Assembly (NCBI GenBank): GCA_018399635.1
Contig: JAGYOH010000001.1
Location: 62,001 to 126,000, forward strand
DNA: 64,000 bases
Source: Clostridia bacterium
GTDB taxonomy: Bacteria; Bacillota; Clostridia; Peptostreptococcales; Acidaminobacteraceae
Direction of reading: 5' to 3'
A model generated the notes under the pieces. The model was not told the origin of the DNA. It worked only from the letters and a program-made list of their open reading frames with translations, and searched no databases. Shown piece by piece: positions 10,301-18,667 of the stretch (position 1 is the first letter of the stretch; the number at the start of each line of letters is the position of its first letter). The translations under genes were made by a program, and so were the position numbers.

Positions 10301-10303
10301 GCT

Positions 10304-10885
10304 TCATTTGATTTGTGCCATCCCGATTTTCAGGGCTTCAATGTTGATGTCGACGAACCTGGGCTTGACCGTGGACCGGATGACTTCTTCCCAGTCCAGA
10401 TTCTCCAGACCCAGAGCCTTGATCAGGGCCCCCACGATCACCACGTTCATGGTCCGGATATTTCCCAGATCCTTGGCCAGCTGCGCGGCATCGATCACCG
10501 TGGTATGGTCGATCTTGGAGGCGATCTCCTCGACGACCCCCTTGGGATAGAGGGCTTTCCCCGAAAGAATGGGGGCGGAACCGATTTCCCACTGGTTGAT
10601 GATGACCTGGCCGGTGGGTTTGACGAACTCCAGCCATCTTCCGGTCTCCATGACTTCAAAGGAGACCAGGATATCCGCCTGGCCCTTGCCGATAATGGGA
10701 GAGTCCACCTTTTCTCCATAACGGACCTGGGTGGTCACGCTGCCTCCCCGCTGTGCCATGCCGTGGACCTCTGACATCTTGACGTCGTATCCGTCGTTGA
10801 TGAGGCCCGTGGAGAGAATCTTGCTGGCCAGGATGATCCCCTGGCCTCCCACTCCTGAAAGCAGAATGTTCTTGGTTTCACCCAT
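10304..10885 (-). CDS. iorB: indolepyruvate:ferredoxin oxidoreductase, beta subunit
   Basis: IorB is the gamma-type partner of IorA in the enzyme that oxidatively decarboxylates aryl pyruvates (from Trp, Phe, Tyr) to aryl-acetyl-CoA while reducing ferredoxin. The opening NILLSGVGGQGIILASKIL and the motif MAQRGGSV are typical of the pyruvate ferredoxin oxidoreductase gamma family. It has 193 residues, and its ATG lies one base after the iorA stop codon, so it is coupled to iorA. Confidence 0.93.
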   Translation of the reverse strand: MGETKNILLSGVGGQGIILASKILSTGLINDGYDVKMSEVHGMAQRGGSVTTQVRYGEKVDSPIIGKGQADILVSFEVMETGRWLEFVKPTGQVIINQWEIGSAPILSGKALYPKGVVEEIASKIDHTTVIDAAQLAKDLGNIRTMNVVIVGALIKALGLENLDWEEVIRSTVKPRFVDINIEALKIGMAQIK

Positions 10886-10886
10886 T

Positions 10887-12674
10887 TTACTTCACCACCC
10901 TTTCTATGGCGTTGAAGGGACAGGACTGCAGACAGACCATGCAGCCAACGCACTGGTTGGGATCAATAAAGGCTTTTTTCTTGTCATTGTCGAAACTGAT
11001 GGCGGGACAGCCGGTTTTCGTACAGATGCGGCATCCCTTGCACTTGTCCTCGATCACCTGGCACTGGTTCTCCAAGGGTCCGAATTCCTCGATATCCTTT
11101 TCAGAATAACGTTTCAAGGCACAGGGCCATCGGGTGATGATCACTGACGGACCGTCGAATTCAAAGGCCTCTTCCAGGGCCGCATCCACTTCCTTGAGTT
11201 TCAGAGGATTGATGGTTTTCACATGCTCGATGCCGATGGCCTTGACGAGGTCTTCAAGGTTGACCTCCTTGGCCGGATCTCCCTGCAGGGTGAAACCGGT
11301 TCCGGGGTTTTCCTGGTGGCCGGTCATGGCGGTGATCCGGTTGTCGAGAATCACATTGACGGTGTTGCCGCCGTTGTAGGCCACAGTCAGCAGGGAGTTG
11401 ATGCCGGTGTGGAGGAAGGTGGAGTCTCCGATGACGGAAACCACCCGTTTTTCAACACCGTGCTTCTTGAAGGCCTTCTGGGCGCCGTGGCCCATGCTGA
11501 TGCTGGCCCCCATGCAGTGGACGGAATCAATGGCATTGAGAGGCTCTGCAAAACCCAGGGTATAGCAACCGATATCCCCGGTCACCACGAGATTTTTCTT
11601 TTTGCCCAGACCGTAGAAAAAGCCGCGGTGAGGACAGCCGGCACACAGGGTCGGGGGCCTTGGCACGATTTTATCGGGAGACACCGAGAGAAAGTCGGAC
11701 TTCTTGCCGAGGAGGGCGGCTTCTATCACATCGGGGCTGAGTTCTCCCACCAGGGGAATCTTTTCCTTGCCGATGCAGGCGATGCCCGCAGCCCTCATCT
11801 GGTCCTCCATGAAGGGCTCCAGTTCCTCAATCACATAGAGGGTCTTCACCTTCTGGGAAAAGGCCCTGATTTTATCCATGGGCAGGGGATTGGAGAACCC
11901 GATTTTCAGATAATTGGCGGTCTCTTTGAAAACTTCCTTGGCATAGGTATAGGCCACCCCTGAGGTGACGATGCCGATTTCAGCACCATACCACTCCTCC
12001 CGGTTGAGGGGGGTTTCATTGGAGAAGGCCTCGAGTCTTTTGAGCTTGTCCTCCACATAGGGATGGAGTTTCTGAGCGTGGGCCGGAGCGACAATGAACT
12101 TCTGCACCTGCTTTTCATAGGGAATGATCTCCCTTTCTTCACGCTCTTCAAAGGCCACCAGTCCCTTGGAGTGACAGACCCTGGTGGTCATCCTGAACAT
12201 GACCGCCACATCGAAGGCCTCGCTGATTGTATAGGCTTCCTTGATGAAATCCTTGGATTCCTGGGAATCACTGGGCTCGATGCAGGCGATTTTGGCGAAT
12301 TTCGCGAAGATCCGGTTGTCCTGCTCGTTTTGAGAGGAATGACATCCCGGATCATCGGCGCTCACCAGGACAAAACCGCCGGTGACACCGGTATAGCCCA
12401 TGGTCATGAGGGCGTCCGCCGCCACGTTGACCCCGACGTGCTTCATGGCCGCCAGGGATCTTGCCCCGGCAAAGGAAGCGCCGAAGGCTGATTCGAGGGC
12501 GACCTTTTCATTGGGGGCCCATTCCGCGATGATATCCTCTTTATAGGGTCCGATATTCTCAAGAATCTCGGTACTGGGGGTCCCGGGATAGGCCGATGCA
12601 TAGGTGACGCCTGCTTCATAGGCGCCCCGGGCCACCGCCTCGTTCCCCGTCATTAATTTCTTCAAACTGATCAC
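10887..12674 (-). CDS. iorA: indolepyruvate:ferredoxin oxidoreductase, alpha subunit
   Basis: The catalytic subunit binds thiamine diphosphate and iron-sulfur clusters. The N-terminal half carries the pyrimidine-binding domain (AYPGTPSTEI), the middle holds CAGCPHRG and the TPP motif GDIGCYTLG, and the C-terminus has two ferredoxin-like 4Fe-4S motifs (CKGCRICTKTGCP and CVGCMVCLQSCP). The length of 595 residues is normal. It follows a phosphate acyltransferase gene by a few bases and precedes iorB, so the three form one catabolic unit. Confidence 0.95.
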   Translation of the reverse strand: MISLKKLMTGNEAVARGAYEAGVTYASAYPGTPSTEILENIGPYKEDIIAEWAPNEKVALESAFGASFAGARSLAAMKHVGVNVAADALMTMGYTGVTGGFVLVSADDPGCHSSQNEQDNRIFAKFAKIACIEPSDSQESKDFIKEAYTISEAFDVAVMFRMTTRVCHSKGLVAFEEREEREIIPYEKQVQKFIVAPAHAQKLHPYVEDKLKRLEAFSNETPLNREEWYGAEIGIVTSGVAYTYAKEVFKETANYLKIGFSNPLPMDKIRAFSQKVKTLYVIEELEPFMEDQMRAAGIACIGKEKIPLVGELSPDVIEAALLGKKSDFLSVSPDKIVPRPPTLCAGCPHRGFFYGLGKKKNLVVTGDIGCYTLGFAEPLNAIDSVHCMGASISMGHGAQKAFKKHGVEKRVVSVIGDSTFLHTGINSLLTVAYNGGNTVNVILDNRITAMTGHQENPGTGFTLQGDPAKEVNLEDLVKAIGIEHVKTINPLKLKEVDAALEEAFEFDGPSVIITRWPCALKRYSEKDIEEFGPLENQCQVIEDKCKGCRICTKTGCPAISFDNDKKKAFIDPNQCVGCMVCLQSCPFNAIERVVK

Positions 12675-12680
12675 TCTCCT

Positions 12681-13592
12681 CTAGAGATTGGCTGCCACCA
12701 CACTGCCCAGGGCAATGGAGTACAGCTTTGCTTCGTAGGAATCCGCCCGGGAAACCAGAACGATGGGAACCCTGGCCCCCATGATCACTCCGGCGGAATC
12801 CGCTTTTGCCAGATAGGTCAGGGCCTTGCCGATGCCGTTGCCCATTTCGATGGTGGGTACCAGAAGGATATCGGCATCCCCGGCAATCTCGCTTTCAAAA
12901 CCCTTCACCTGGGCGGCCTTCGCCGAAACGGCCAGGTCCAGGGCCAGGGGGCCTTCCAGGACGACGCCTTCTCCGAAGCCCCCCTGCCGGCAAAGATCCT
13001 GCAGGGCCCGGGCGTCCACCGTGGCCTGCATTTTGGGATTGACCTTTTCCTTGGCGGCCAGGGCCGCCACCTTGACGGTATCGATTCCCAGGGCCTTGGC
13101 GGTGTCCACGGCATTCTTCACGATCAGAACCTTCTCCTCGAGCGTCGGCGTGATGTTCATTCCTCCGTCCGTCAGAAAGAGCAGCTTGTGGTAGTTCTCA
13201 GAAGCGTAGATCATGACATGGCTGAGCTGGGAATCGGTCCTGAGACCATAGGTCTTGTCTAGAACCGCCTTGAGCAGGACCGATGTATCGATCAGTCCCT
13301 TCATTAAAAAGTCCGCTTCTCCATCATGGACCATGCGAACTGAGATTTGAGCAGCCTCTTCAAGGGTCTTGGCCTCGATGAGAGGATAGGCTGTAAGATC
13401 AAAGTCGATCTCTTCAGCTGTTTTTTTGATTTTTACCAGGTCTCCCACCAGGACAGGGACGACAATGCCTGCCTTGGTGGCATCCTTGACCGCCTGAAGC
13501 ACCTCCTGGTCTTCGGCCGCCGCCACGGCAAGCCGCATCCTCCTCTGGTCCTTCGCGACCCTCATCAAATCCTCGAAACTTTTGATCAACAA
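12681..13592 (-). CDS. phosphate acetyl/butyryltransferase family protein
   Basis: This family exchanges CoA for phosphate on acyl-CoA (phosphate butyryl- or acetyltransferase). The protein is about 302 residues, with typical stretches DGGMNITPTLEEK and the C-terminal GARVPIVLVSRAD. No ATG fits: two TTG codons (13592 and 13589) follow AGGGGG, and the second has the better spacing of seven bases. Its position directly before iorAB suggests that it converts aryl-acetyl-CoA to an acyl phosphate that a kinase could use for ATP. The substrate cannot be read from sequence; no kinase gene is adjacent. Confidence 0.85.
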   Translation of the reverse strand: MLIKSFEDLMRVAKDQRRMRLAVAAAEDQEVLQAVKDATKAGIVVPVLVGDLVKIKKTAEEIDFDLTAYPLIEAKTLEEAAQISVRMVHDGEADFLMKGLIDTSVLLKAVLDKTYGLRTDSQLSHVMIYASENYHKLLFLTDGGMNITPTLEEKVLIVKNAVDTAKALGIDTVKVAALAAKEKVNPKMQATVDARALQDLCRQGGFGEGVVLEGPLALDLAVSAKAAQVKGFESEIAGDADILLVPTIEMGNGIGKALTYLAKADSAGVIMGARVPIVLVSRADSYEAKLYSIALGSVVAANL

Positions 13593-13629
13593 AAATCCCC
13601 CTTTCGAATTTTCAATTTTTTAATAGCCC

Positions 13630-13684
13630 TTCAACAATTTGTTGAATCTCTCTTTATTCTAAACCATTTCAAAAAAAAATTCAA
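13630..13684 (-). promoter_or_regulatory. promoter and operator-like palindrome for the ptb-iorAB operon
   Basis: On the minus strand -35 TTGAAT (13679-13684) and -10 TAGAAT (13656-13661) are 17 bases apart. Just downstream of the expected start lies the 17-base perfect palindrome TTCAACAATTTGTTGAA (13630-13646). The -35 abuts the end of the upstream TPR gene. A regulator binding there would block elongation or initiation; which regulator is unknown. Confidence 0.55.
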
Positions 13685-14778
13685 TTGTTAAAATTCAATA
13701 AGTGGTTGATCCATTGAAGGGTGATTTCATCTGCGGGATTGATGCTCCTGGCCTTTTCAAAAAATTCCATGGCCAGAGCGTCGTTGCCCTTGCTGTACTC
13801 GAGAATCCCCATATTGCAGAGTATCTCGGAATTGGAGGGCTCCAGAATCAGGGCCTGGTGATAAACCCTGCCCGCCTCCTCGAAGTTCCGGTCCATGGTG
13901 AAGCTGATGCCCAGCTCATTGAGAATGTCCAGGTTGTCGGGACTCAGGGCCAGGGCTCTCTCGAAGTAGTGGATGGCCTTGGGATACTCCTCCAGCATGC
14001 GGTAGCCGAGACCGATGAAGAAAAGATAATGCCACCAGTCGTCATAGCTCTCCTTCAGGGGCAGGAGCTTTTCCAGCCCCTCCTGATAGCGGCCCTTGAG
14101 GATGAGGTCGTAGCCCTCCTCGTACTGGATCTTGTTTTCAAGTTCGGGAAAAATCTCGATGAGTGCCGAGTCGAAGGCCTCGGGAAGGGACATTTCCAGG
14201 CTCTTCTGCCAGGCCTTTTTCGCCTTGGTGTAGGCCCCGGTATTGTAATAGTAAAAGCCCATGTAATAGTAGGGCAGGGGTGAATCGGTTCCCTCCCTGA
14301 TGAGATCCGCAAAAATATCCCGGGCCAGATTCATGAAGTCCCTGGTCTCCCTCCCGGCATCGAGGGCCAGGGCGATTCTGCCGATTTGAATTTTCAGCAT
14401 CCGGGGGGCGAAGCCGAGACGGGTGACCCCCACCAGCTTGATCAGGGTCTCTTCCTGGTTTTCCTCGTCGAGATTCTCCAGCAGTCCTTCGGAGATGATG
14501 GGAAGAATCTTCTCGTCAAGAGCCAGAAGGATGTCTTGATACGCCGCCGTGAATTTGAATTCCGGGTCCAGACCCAATAAAAATATGATTCCCTCGATGA
14601 GTTCCTCCTGCTTGAAACCCGGTAAAGAATCATATAGTTTCTCCTTGATGACCTCCACCTTGAAGGGCAGAGGAATCTCCTTTTTCAGCAACAGCTTTTC
14701 AGTGTATCTCAGGTCCTTTTTGAGCTCCAGAAATCCCAGGGACTCCAGATGATCCTTGAGAAAATCCAAACGAATCAT
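13681..14778 (-). CDS. TPR-repeat protein
   Basis: A soluble 365-residue helical protein. At least three tetratricopeptide repeats can be seen in the C-terminal third (GYRMLEEYPKAIHYFERALALSPD, a partly degenerate unit, and LCNMGILEYSKGNDALAMEFFEKARSINP); a further helical pair near residue 170 (YYYNTGAYTKAKKAWQKSLEMS) is TPR-like. No signal peptide or enzyme motif is visible. The ATG follows AGGAGG by seven bases. It is the last gene of the radical SAM / membrane protein / nadK operon, and its partner is unknown. Confidence 0.8.
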   Translation of the reverse strand: MIRLDFLKDHLESLGFLELKKDLRYTEKLLLKKEIPLPFKVEVIKEKLYDSLPGFKQEELIEGIIFLLGLDPEFKFTAAYQDILLALDEKILPIISEGLLENLDEENQEETLIKLVGVTRLGFAPRMLKIQIGRIALALDAGRETRDFMNLARDIFADLIREGTDSPLPYYYMGFYYYNTGAYTKAKKAWQKSLEMSLPEAFDSALIEIFPELENKIQYEEGYDLILKGRYQEGLEKLLPLKESYDDWWHYLFFIGLGYRMLEEYPKAIHYFERALALSPDNLDILNELGISFTMDRNFEEAGRVYHQALILEPSNSEILCNMGILEYSKGNDALAMEFFEKARSINPADEITLQWINHLLNFNN

Positions 14779-14788
14779 GATGACCTCC

Positions 14789-15607
14789 TTATTTTAGATA
14801 ACGGTAGATGTTCTTGTCGATGATTTTCTGTCTGAAGAGTTCAAAGTAGTCATAATCCTCCAGGCGAAGCACCTTGACCTTGAGTTTCGAGGCCTGCACG
14901 TGGATTTTGGCAATGTAGTCATCGGAAACATTGCGGCCGTCGCAGGCCACGATCACCGCCCGGTCCCTGGCCTTGATGATCTTGAAGTCCACCACGGTAT
15001 CATGGGGGAGAATCATGGAGGTCTTCATGGGACGGTTGATGCGGTTGTCGTTGGGATTGAGGGGGGTGATCTGGAAAACCCCCAGATCGGAATGCATGGC
15101 CACTCCCCCCGCCCAGATGGCATAGCCCGTGGCCCCTGCCGGCGTCGAGAGGATGAAGCCGTCCCCGGTGAAGTAGTTGAAGGGCTTGTCGTTGAAATAG
15201 ACCAGGGCTTCCATGAGCTTGGGCTGCTGGTGCTTGATGAGGATCTCGTTGAAGGCGTAATTGGTGACCCCTTTACCGTGGATGGTCTCGGAGTGGACCT
15301 CCAGGAGGGGGTACTCGAAGACATTGAGTTCCTTCCCCTTGAGAATCTCGATGAGCAGGGTCACATCCTTGGGGGCGATGGAGGGCAGGAATCCCAGGGT
15401 GCCGGTATTGATTCCGACGAAGGGGACCGCCAGAGTCGCATAGTTTCGAATGGCGCTCAGCATGGTCCCGTCACCTCCCACCACCACGATGACCTCCGGC
15501 TGATCCCGGGTGGGGATGAAGCCGTGGGCCTTCAAGGTGGCGATGAGTTCTTCCTTGACCCGGATGCTGTTCTTGGTGCGGTTGGCATGGATATAAACAC
15601 GGCGCAT
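14789..15607 (-). CDS. nadK: NAD kinase
   Basis: NadK phosphorylates NAD to NADP using ATP (or polyphosphate). The diagnostic GGDGTML motif lies near residue 45, followed by the family blocks GINTGTLGFLPS and TPAGATGYA. The length is 272 residues. The ATG is preceded by AGGAGG. It sits between a membrane protein and the TPR gene with short gaps, so it is part of that operon. Confidence 0.95.
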   Translation of the reverse strand: MRRVYIHANRTKNSIRVKEELIATLKAHGFIPTRDQPEVIVVVGGDGTMLSAIRNYATLAVPFVGINTGTLGFLPSIAPKDVTLLIEILKGKELNVFEYPLLEVHSETIHGKGVTNYAFNEILIKHQQPKLMEALVYFNDKPFNYFTGDGFILSTPAGATGYAIWAGGVAMHSDLGVFQITPLNPNDNRINRPMKTSMILPHDTVVDFKIIKARDRAVIVACDGRNVSDDYIAKIHVQASKLKVKVLRLEDYDYFELFRQKIIDKNIYRYLK

Positions 15608-15619
15608 GGAGGGTGCCTC

Positions 15620-16306
15620 CTATCGGTTGTATTGACTGAATACGCGTTTGCGGTAGTTGGTCCGGTGGAGGACCTTGAAGAGGAAACCCCTGAAAATCAT
15701 GGCAAAGCTCAGGTAGACCACCATCAGAATATTGAAGAGCACCGGAACCGAGGCCCCGATGATCATCACAGGGACCAGAAGGACCAGCAGCAGGGCGTTG
15801 AGGGTGTACCAGGGGATGAAGTTCCTGCGGATAAAGGCGAAATTGTAGAAGAAAAGATCGTTGTAGGCGTATTCGCTGAGATAGATCACCTCGGGCAGGG
15901 GATTGAAGAGGACCAGCATCATGAGATTGGCCACGGGCAGGGGAATCCGGTTGAAACCCAGCAGATTGATGGCATAGCCGGCCAGATTCAACACCAGAAG
16001 GGCGATCCAGATTTCCAGGGCGTAGACCCTGATGCCGTGGAAGACGTCCTGCCATTTCAGGCGTTTGTAATAGATGCCCTGGTGGAGCAGGTAGAAATAG
16101 CTCGAAAGAATCCCCGCCATCAGCAGACCCGTCACCAGGCTGTTGATCATGCCAAGCCCCATGAGGGGAAGGAAGCGGAGAATCAGGAGCATGGCACTCA
16201 AGTGGATGATGGGAATCCAGATCAGATGGGGCACCTTTTTAATAAGCGCCAGGGTTTCTTTGAGGGCGTTTTCCCCCAGTTTAAGAGCGTCAGTGATGGG
16301 ATTCAT
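15620..16306 (-). CDS. multi-pass membrane protein of unknown function
   Basis: I do not recognise this 228-residue protein. Hydrophobic segments occur at about residues 27-48, 55-75, 100-118, 125-140 and 165-205, so it is an integral membrane protein with perhaps five to six spans; the C-terminus is basic (RTNYRKRVFSQYNR). The ATG lies inside the end of the upstream radical SAM gene (17-base overlap) and has AGGAGG six bases upstream, so the overlap is genuine. The operon context (nadK, TPR) gives no clear function. Confidence 0.7.
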   Translation of the reverse strand: MNPITDALKLGENALKETLALIKKVPHLIWIPIIHLSAMLLILRFLPLMGLGMINSLVTGLLMAGILSSYFYLLHQGIYYKRLKWQDVFHGIRVYALEIWIALLVLNLAGYAINLLGFNRIPLPVANLMMLVLFNPLPEVIYLSEYAYNDLFFYNFAFIRRNFIPWYTLNALLLVLLVPVMIIGASVPVLFNILMVVYLSFAMIFRGFLFKVLHRTNYRKRVFSQYNR

Positions 16307-18014
16307 GATTTCCTCCTATTTCTATGATACCAGAGATTTGCTTCTTGTAGTCAAAAAATCCGGTGATGTCAGCCCTGGGATAGGGCTTTTCAAAGACGTT
16401 GTAATCAAAGGAGACGATCTTCAGGGCCTTGAGGATTTCCCGGGGACTCATGCCCAGGCACTGGGGGAGGAATCTTGCCACCCGCTTCTCATCGTGGAGA
16501 AAATCATGGAGGGCTCCCTTGTCCACCGGAATCTCCCGGGAGAAGAAATCCCCCGGGGCCTGGCGCTGTTTCTTGTAAAAATCAAACTTCATCAGAGCCT
16601 TCACCCGGTCCAGCTCCTCAAAGCCGCTCACTGACAGGAATTCATGGAGGATTTCAAAACGGCGGATGAGCTGGTGAGGTTCCTTGAAATAGCCCCTCTC
16701 CTCACAAAAGTCTCCAAAAGCGATGAAAAAGTCACTGGGCCGGTCATAGCTGTCCAGCACAAAGGCCAGGGAACTGGTGAAATGGCCGGAATTGGCGTAA
16801 ACCTCCATCAGGGCCTCCATGCCTGTGAGAACCAGCAAATCCTCATAGGAAAGCCACCGGTTCATCAGAATCCCGTAGGGGGGCTTGTCGTCATAGCGGT
16901 AGCCCATGTCCGGGGCTTCATTTCTCAACCGTGAGCCCTTGAGAAGCTTGAGAAAACCCAGCTGGAACTGGTCCGCCCCCAGGGCGTAGACCTTGTCAAA
17001 GGACTTGAGAAAGTCCTCCAGGCTGCTGTAGGGGAGTCCCGCAATCAGGTCCACATGGGTGTGGACGTTTTCCAGGGCGCAGATTTCCTGGAGTTTATTT
17101 TCGATGCTCTCGAAGGTCATGGGACGGTTGACGGCCCTGAGGACCCTCTCATGGACCGACTGGATGCCGATTTCCACCTGGAAAAGCCCGGCGGGAGCGC
17201 TCCTGAGCACCGCGAGCCATTCCGGAGTCAAGAGATTCGGGGCGATTTCGAAATGAAAGGTGGTCCTGCCCCTGGAAGTCTTCACAATGAAATCAAGAAT
17301 CCGCCGGCTGCGGTGGTGGTCGGCGTTGAAGGTGCGGTCGATGAATTTGACCAGGGGGACCCCAAGTTCGATGAAACGGCTCAAATCCTCGAGGACCTGG
17401 TCCAGGGACCTCCCTCTCAGACCCCGGGTGGTGGAGGAGAGGCAGTAGGAGCAATTGTAGGGACACCCCCTCGAGGACTCGTAGTAGACGATATGGGTGG
17501 CGGCATCCTTGCCGTCGAAAATCGTGGGAATCTCATCAAGAGGGACCCTGACCCCCATGCCCCGGCCCTGGATCCCCCCTTCCCCTCTGAAATAGACCCC
17601 GTCGATGGCCGGAGCGGTGTTGCCCTTGAGTAAATTCTTTGTTAACTCCCCCAGGGCGCTTTCCCCTTCTCCGGCGATGACATAGTCGATTTCGGGGTGG
17701 TTTTCCAGCAGGAATTCCGGGTCGTAGCTGACCTCGGGACCCCCCAGGACGATCCTCAGACCGGGCCTGATTTTCTTCAGATTCGTCACGATATCCAGGA
17801 TCATTCCAATGTTCCAGATATAGGCTGAAAACCCTGCAATATCAGGGTTCCGGGTCGCAATTCCCTTGAGAATCTCCTCCTTGGACTGGTTGATGGTGAA
17901 GGAGAGAATCTCGAATTCCGCCCCAGGAATCCCCTTATTGTAGGCCAGGAGGTTTTCAATGGCCAGATTATTGTGAATGAACTTTGAATTGAGTCCAATG
18001 AGAATAATTTTCAT
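16290..18014 (-). CDS. B12-binding-domain radical SAM protein (DUF4080 type)
   Basis: The 574-residue protein has an N-terminal cobalamin-binding-like domain (ILIGLNSKFIHNNLAIENL, residues 3-21), a radical SAM core with the cluster-binding cysteines in SRGCPYNCSYC (about residue 185), and a C-terminal domain typical of DUF4080 proteins. These enzymes probably perform a methylation or other radical step; the substrate is unknown. ATG 18014 has GGGGG six bases upstream; an in-frame start 15 bases earlier lacks a ribosome site. It heads a four-gene operon. Confidence 0.85.
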   Translation of the reverse strand: MKIILIGLNSKFIHNNLAIENLLAYNKGIPGAEFEILSFTINQSKEEILKGIATRNPDIAGFSAYIWNIGMILDIVTNLKKIRPGLRIVLGGPEVSYDPEFLLENHPEIDYVIAGEGESALGELTKNLLKGNTAPAIDGVYFRGEGGIQGRGMGVRVPLDEIPTIFDGKDAATHIVYYESSRGCPYNCSYCLSSTTRGLRGRSLDQVLEDLSRFIELGVPLVKFIDRTFNADHHRSRRILDFIVKTSRGRTTFHFEIAPNLLTPEWLAVLRSAPAGLFQVEIGIQSVHERVLRAVNRPMTFESIENKLQEICALENVHTHVDLIAGLPYSSLEDFLKSFDKVYALGADQFQLGFLKLLKGSRLRNEAPDMGYRYDDKPPYGILMNRWLSYEDLLVLTGMEALMEVYANSGHFTSSLAFVLDSYDRPSDFFIAFGDFCEERGYFKEPHQLIRRFEILHEFLSVSGFEELDRVKALMKFDFYKKQRQAPGDFFSREIPVDKGALHDFLHDEKRVARFLPQCLGMSPREILKALKIVSFDYNVFEKPYPRADITGFFDYKKQISGIIEIGGNHESHH

Positions 18015-18039
18015 TCCATGCCCCCACATTTTTTACATC

Positions 18040-18063
18040 ATTATATCATATTTATGCTATAAT
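18040..18063. promoter_or_regulatory. divergent extended -10 promoters
   Basis: The 77-base gap between the radical SAM gene and the + gene at 18092 holds two extended -10 elements facing apart: TGATATAAT on the minus strand (-10 at 18040-18045) and TGCTATAAT on the plus strand (18055-18063). Neither has a good -35, which the TGn extension can offset. The polymerase footprints must overlap, so the two promoters probably compete. Confidence 0.6.
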
Positions 18064-18091
18064 TGACTTGAATAGAACAGGAGGGATACTT

Positions 18092-18613
18092 ATGGCCATC
18101 ATGTCCTCGAGACTGATCCGTCACGAAATATGCAAAGACGAACTCAAAAAGCTCGGTGCCACCATCATTGATATCCAGGGGGTCATGTCCCTGGTGAAAT
18201 TCAATATCGAAGGCACCAACATCACCTACATCTACCATCTCAACGAAGACAATTCCTTCTTTCTGGAGAGAATCAAGCCCTATGCCATGCCGGTGGGTGA
18301 GTACCAGTCCGAGGAGGAGGTCGTGGACGTCATCAAGGTGGACACCGAGCAGTTCAGGAATGCCATGCGTTCCCACAACTTCTCCAAATTCATCGAAATC
18401 GATTACAATATCGCCAAGATGGTCCGTTTGTTCGAGGACCTCTACCTCTACTACAATATCAAAAAGGAAGACCTCGAAATTCTTGACAACGAGATTCACC
18501 TTTTACTCGATATCATCAAGAAGATCAAGGCCGGTTCTGAACGGGTCTACTTCAAGAAGGAACCCGACGTACTCAGTGAAAACCTCGAATACGAGGAACA
18601 ATCAAAGAACTGA
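18092..18613 (+). CDS. conserved hypothetical protein
   Basis: A 173-residue soluble protein that I do not recognise. It begins MAIMSSRLIRHEICKDELKKLG, has a predicted alpha/beta N-terminal half and an acidic, charged helical tail. No signal peptide, membrane segment or metal motif is visible. ATG 18092 is set by AGGAGG seven bases upstream. It is monocistronic: it has its own extended -10 promoter and a terminator directly after, shared by position with the convergent argS. Confidence 0.7.
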   Translation: MAIMSSRLIRHEICKDELKKLGATIIDIQGVMSLVKFNIEGTNITYIYHLNEDNSFFLERIKPYAMPVGEYQSEEEVVDVIKVDTEQFRNAMRSHNFSKFIEIDYNIAKMVRLFEDLYLYYNIKKEDLEILDNEIHLLLDIIKKIKAGSERVYFKKEPDVLSENLEYEEQSKN

Positions 18614-18627
18614 CCCGATAGATAAGG

Positions 18628-18665
18628 AAGGCTTTTCCGGAGAGATTCTCAGGAAAAGCCTTTTT
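18628..18665 (+). terminator. terminator between the hypothetical gene and argS
   Basis: Arms AAGGCTTTTCC (18628-18638) and GGAAAAGCCTT (18652-18662) are followed by Ts. It ends the + strand gene; the A-rich other side may also help end argS. Confidence 0.8.
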
Positions 18666-18667
18666 GA

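Noticed and set aside
14900-16327. A + strand frame of about 475 codons opposite nadK and the membrane protein
   Set aside because: Low-complexity, His/Gln/Asp-rich translation with no domain; an antisense shadow of the true genes.
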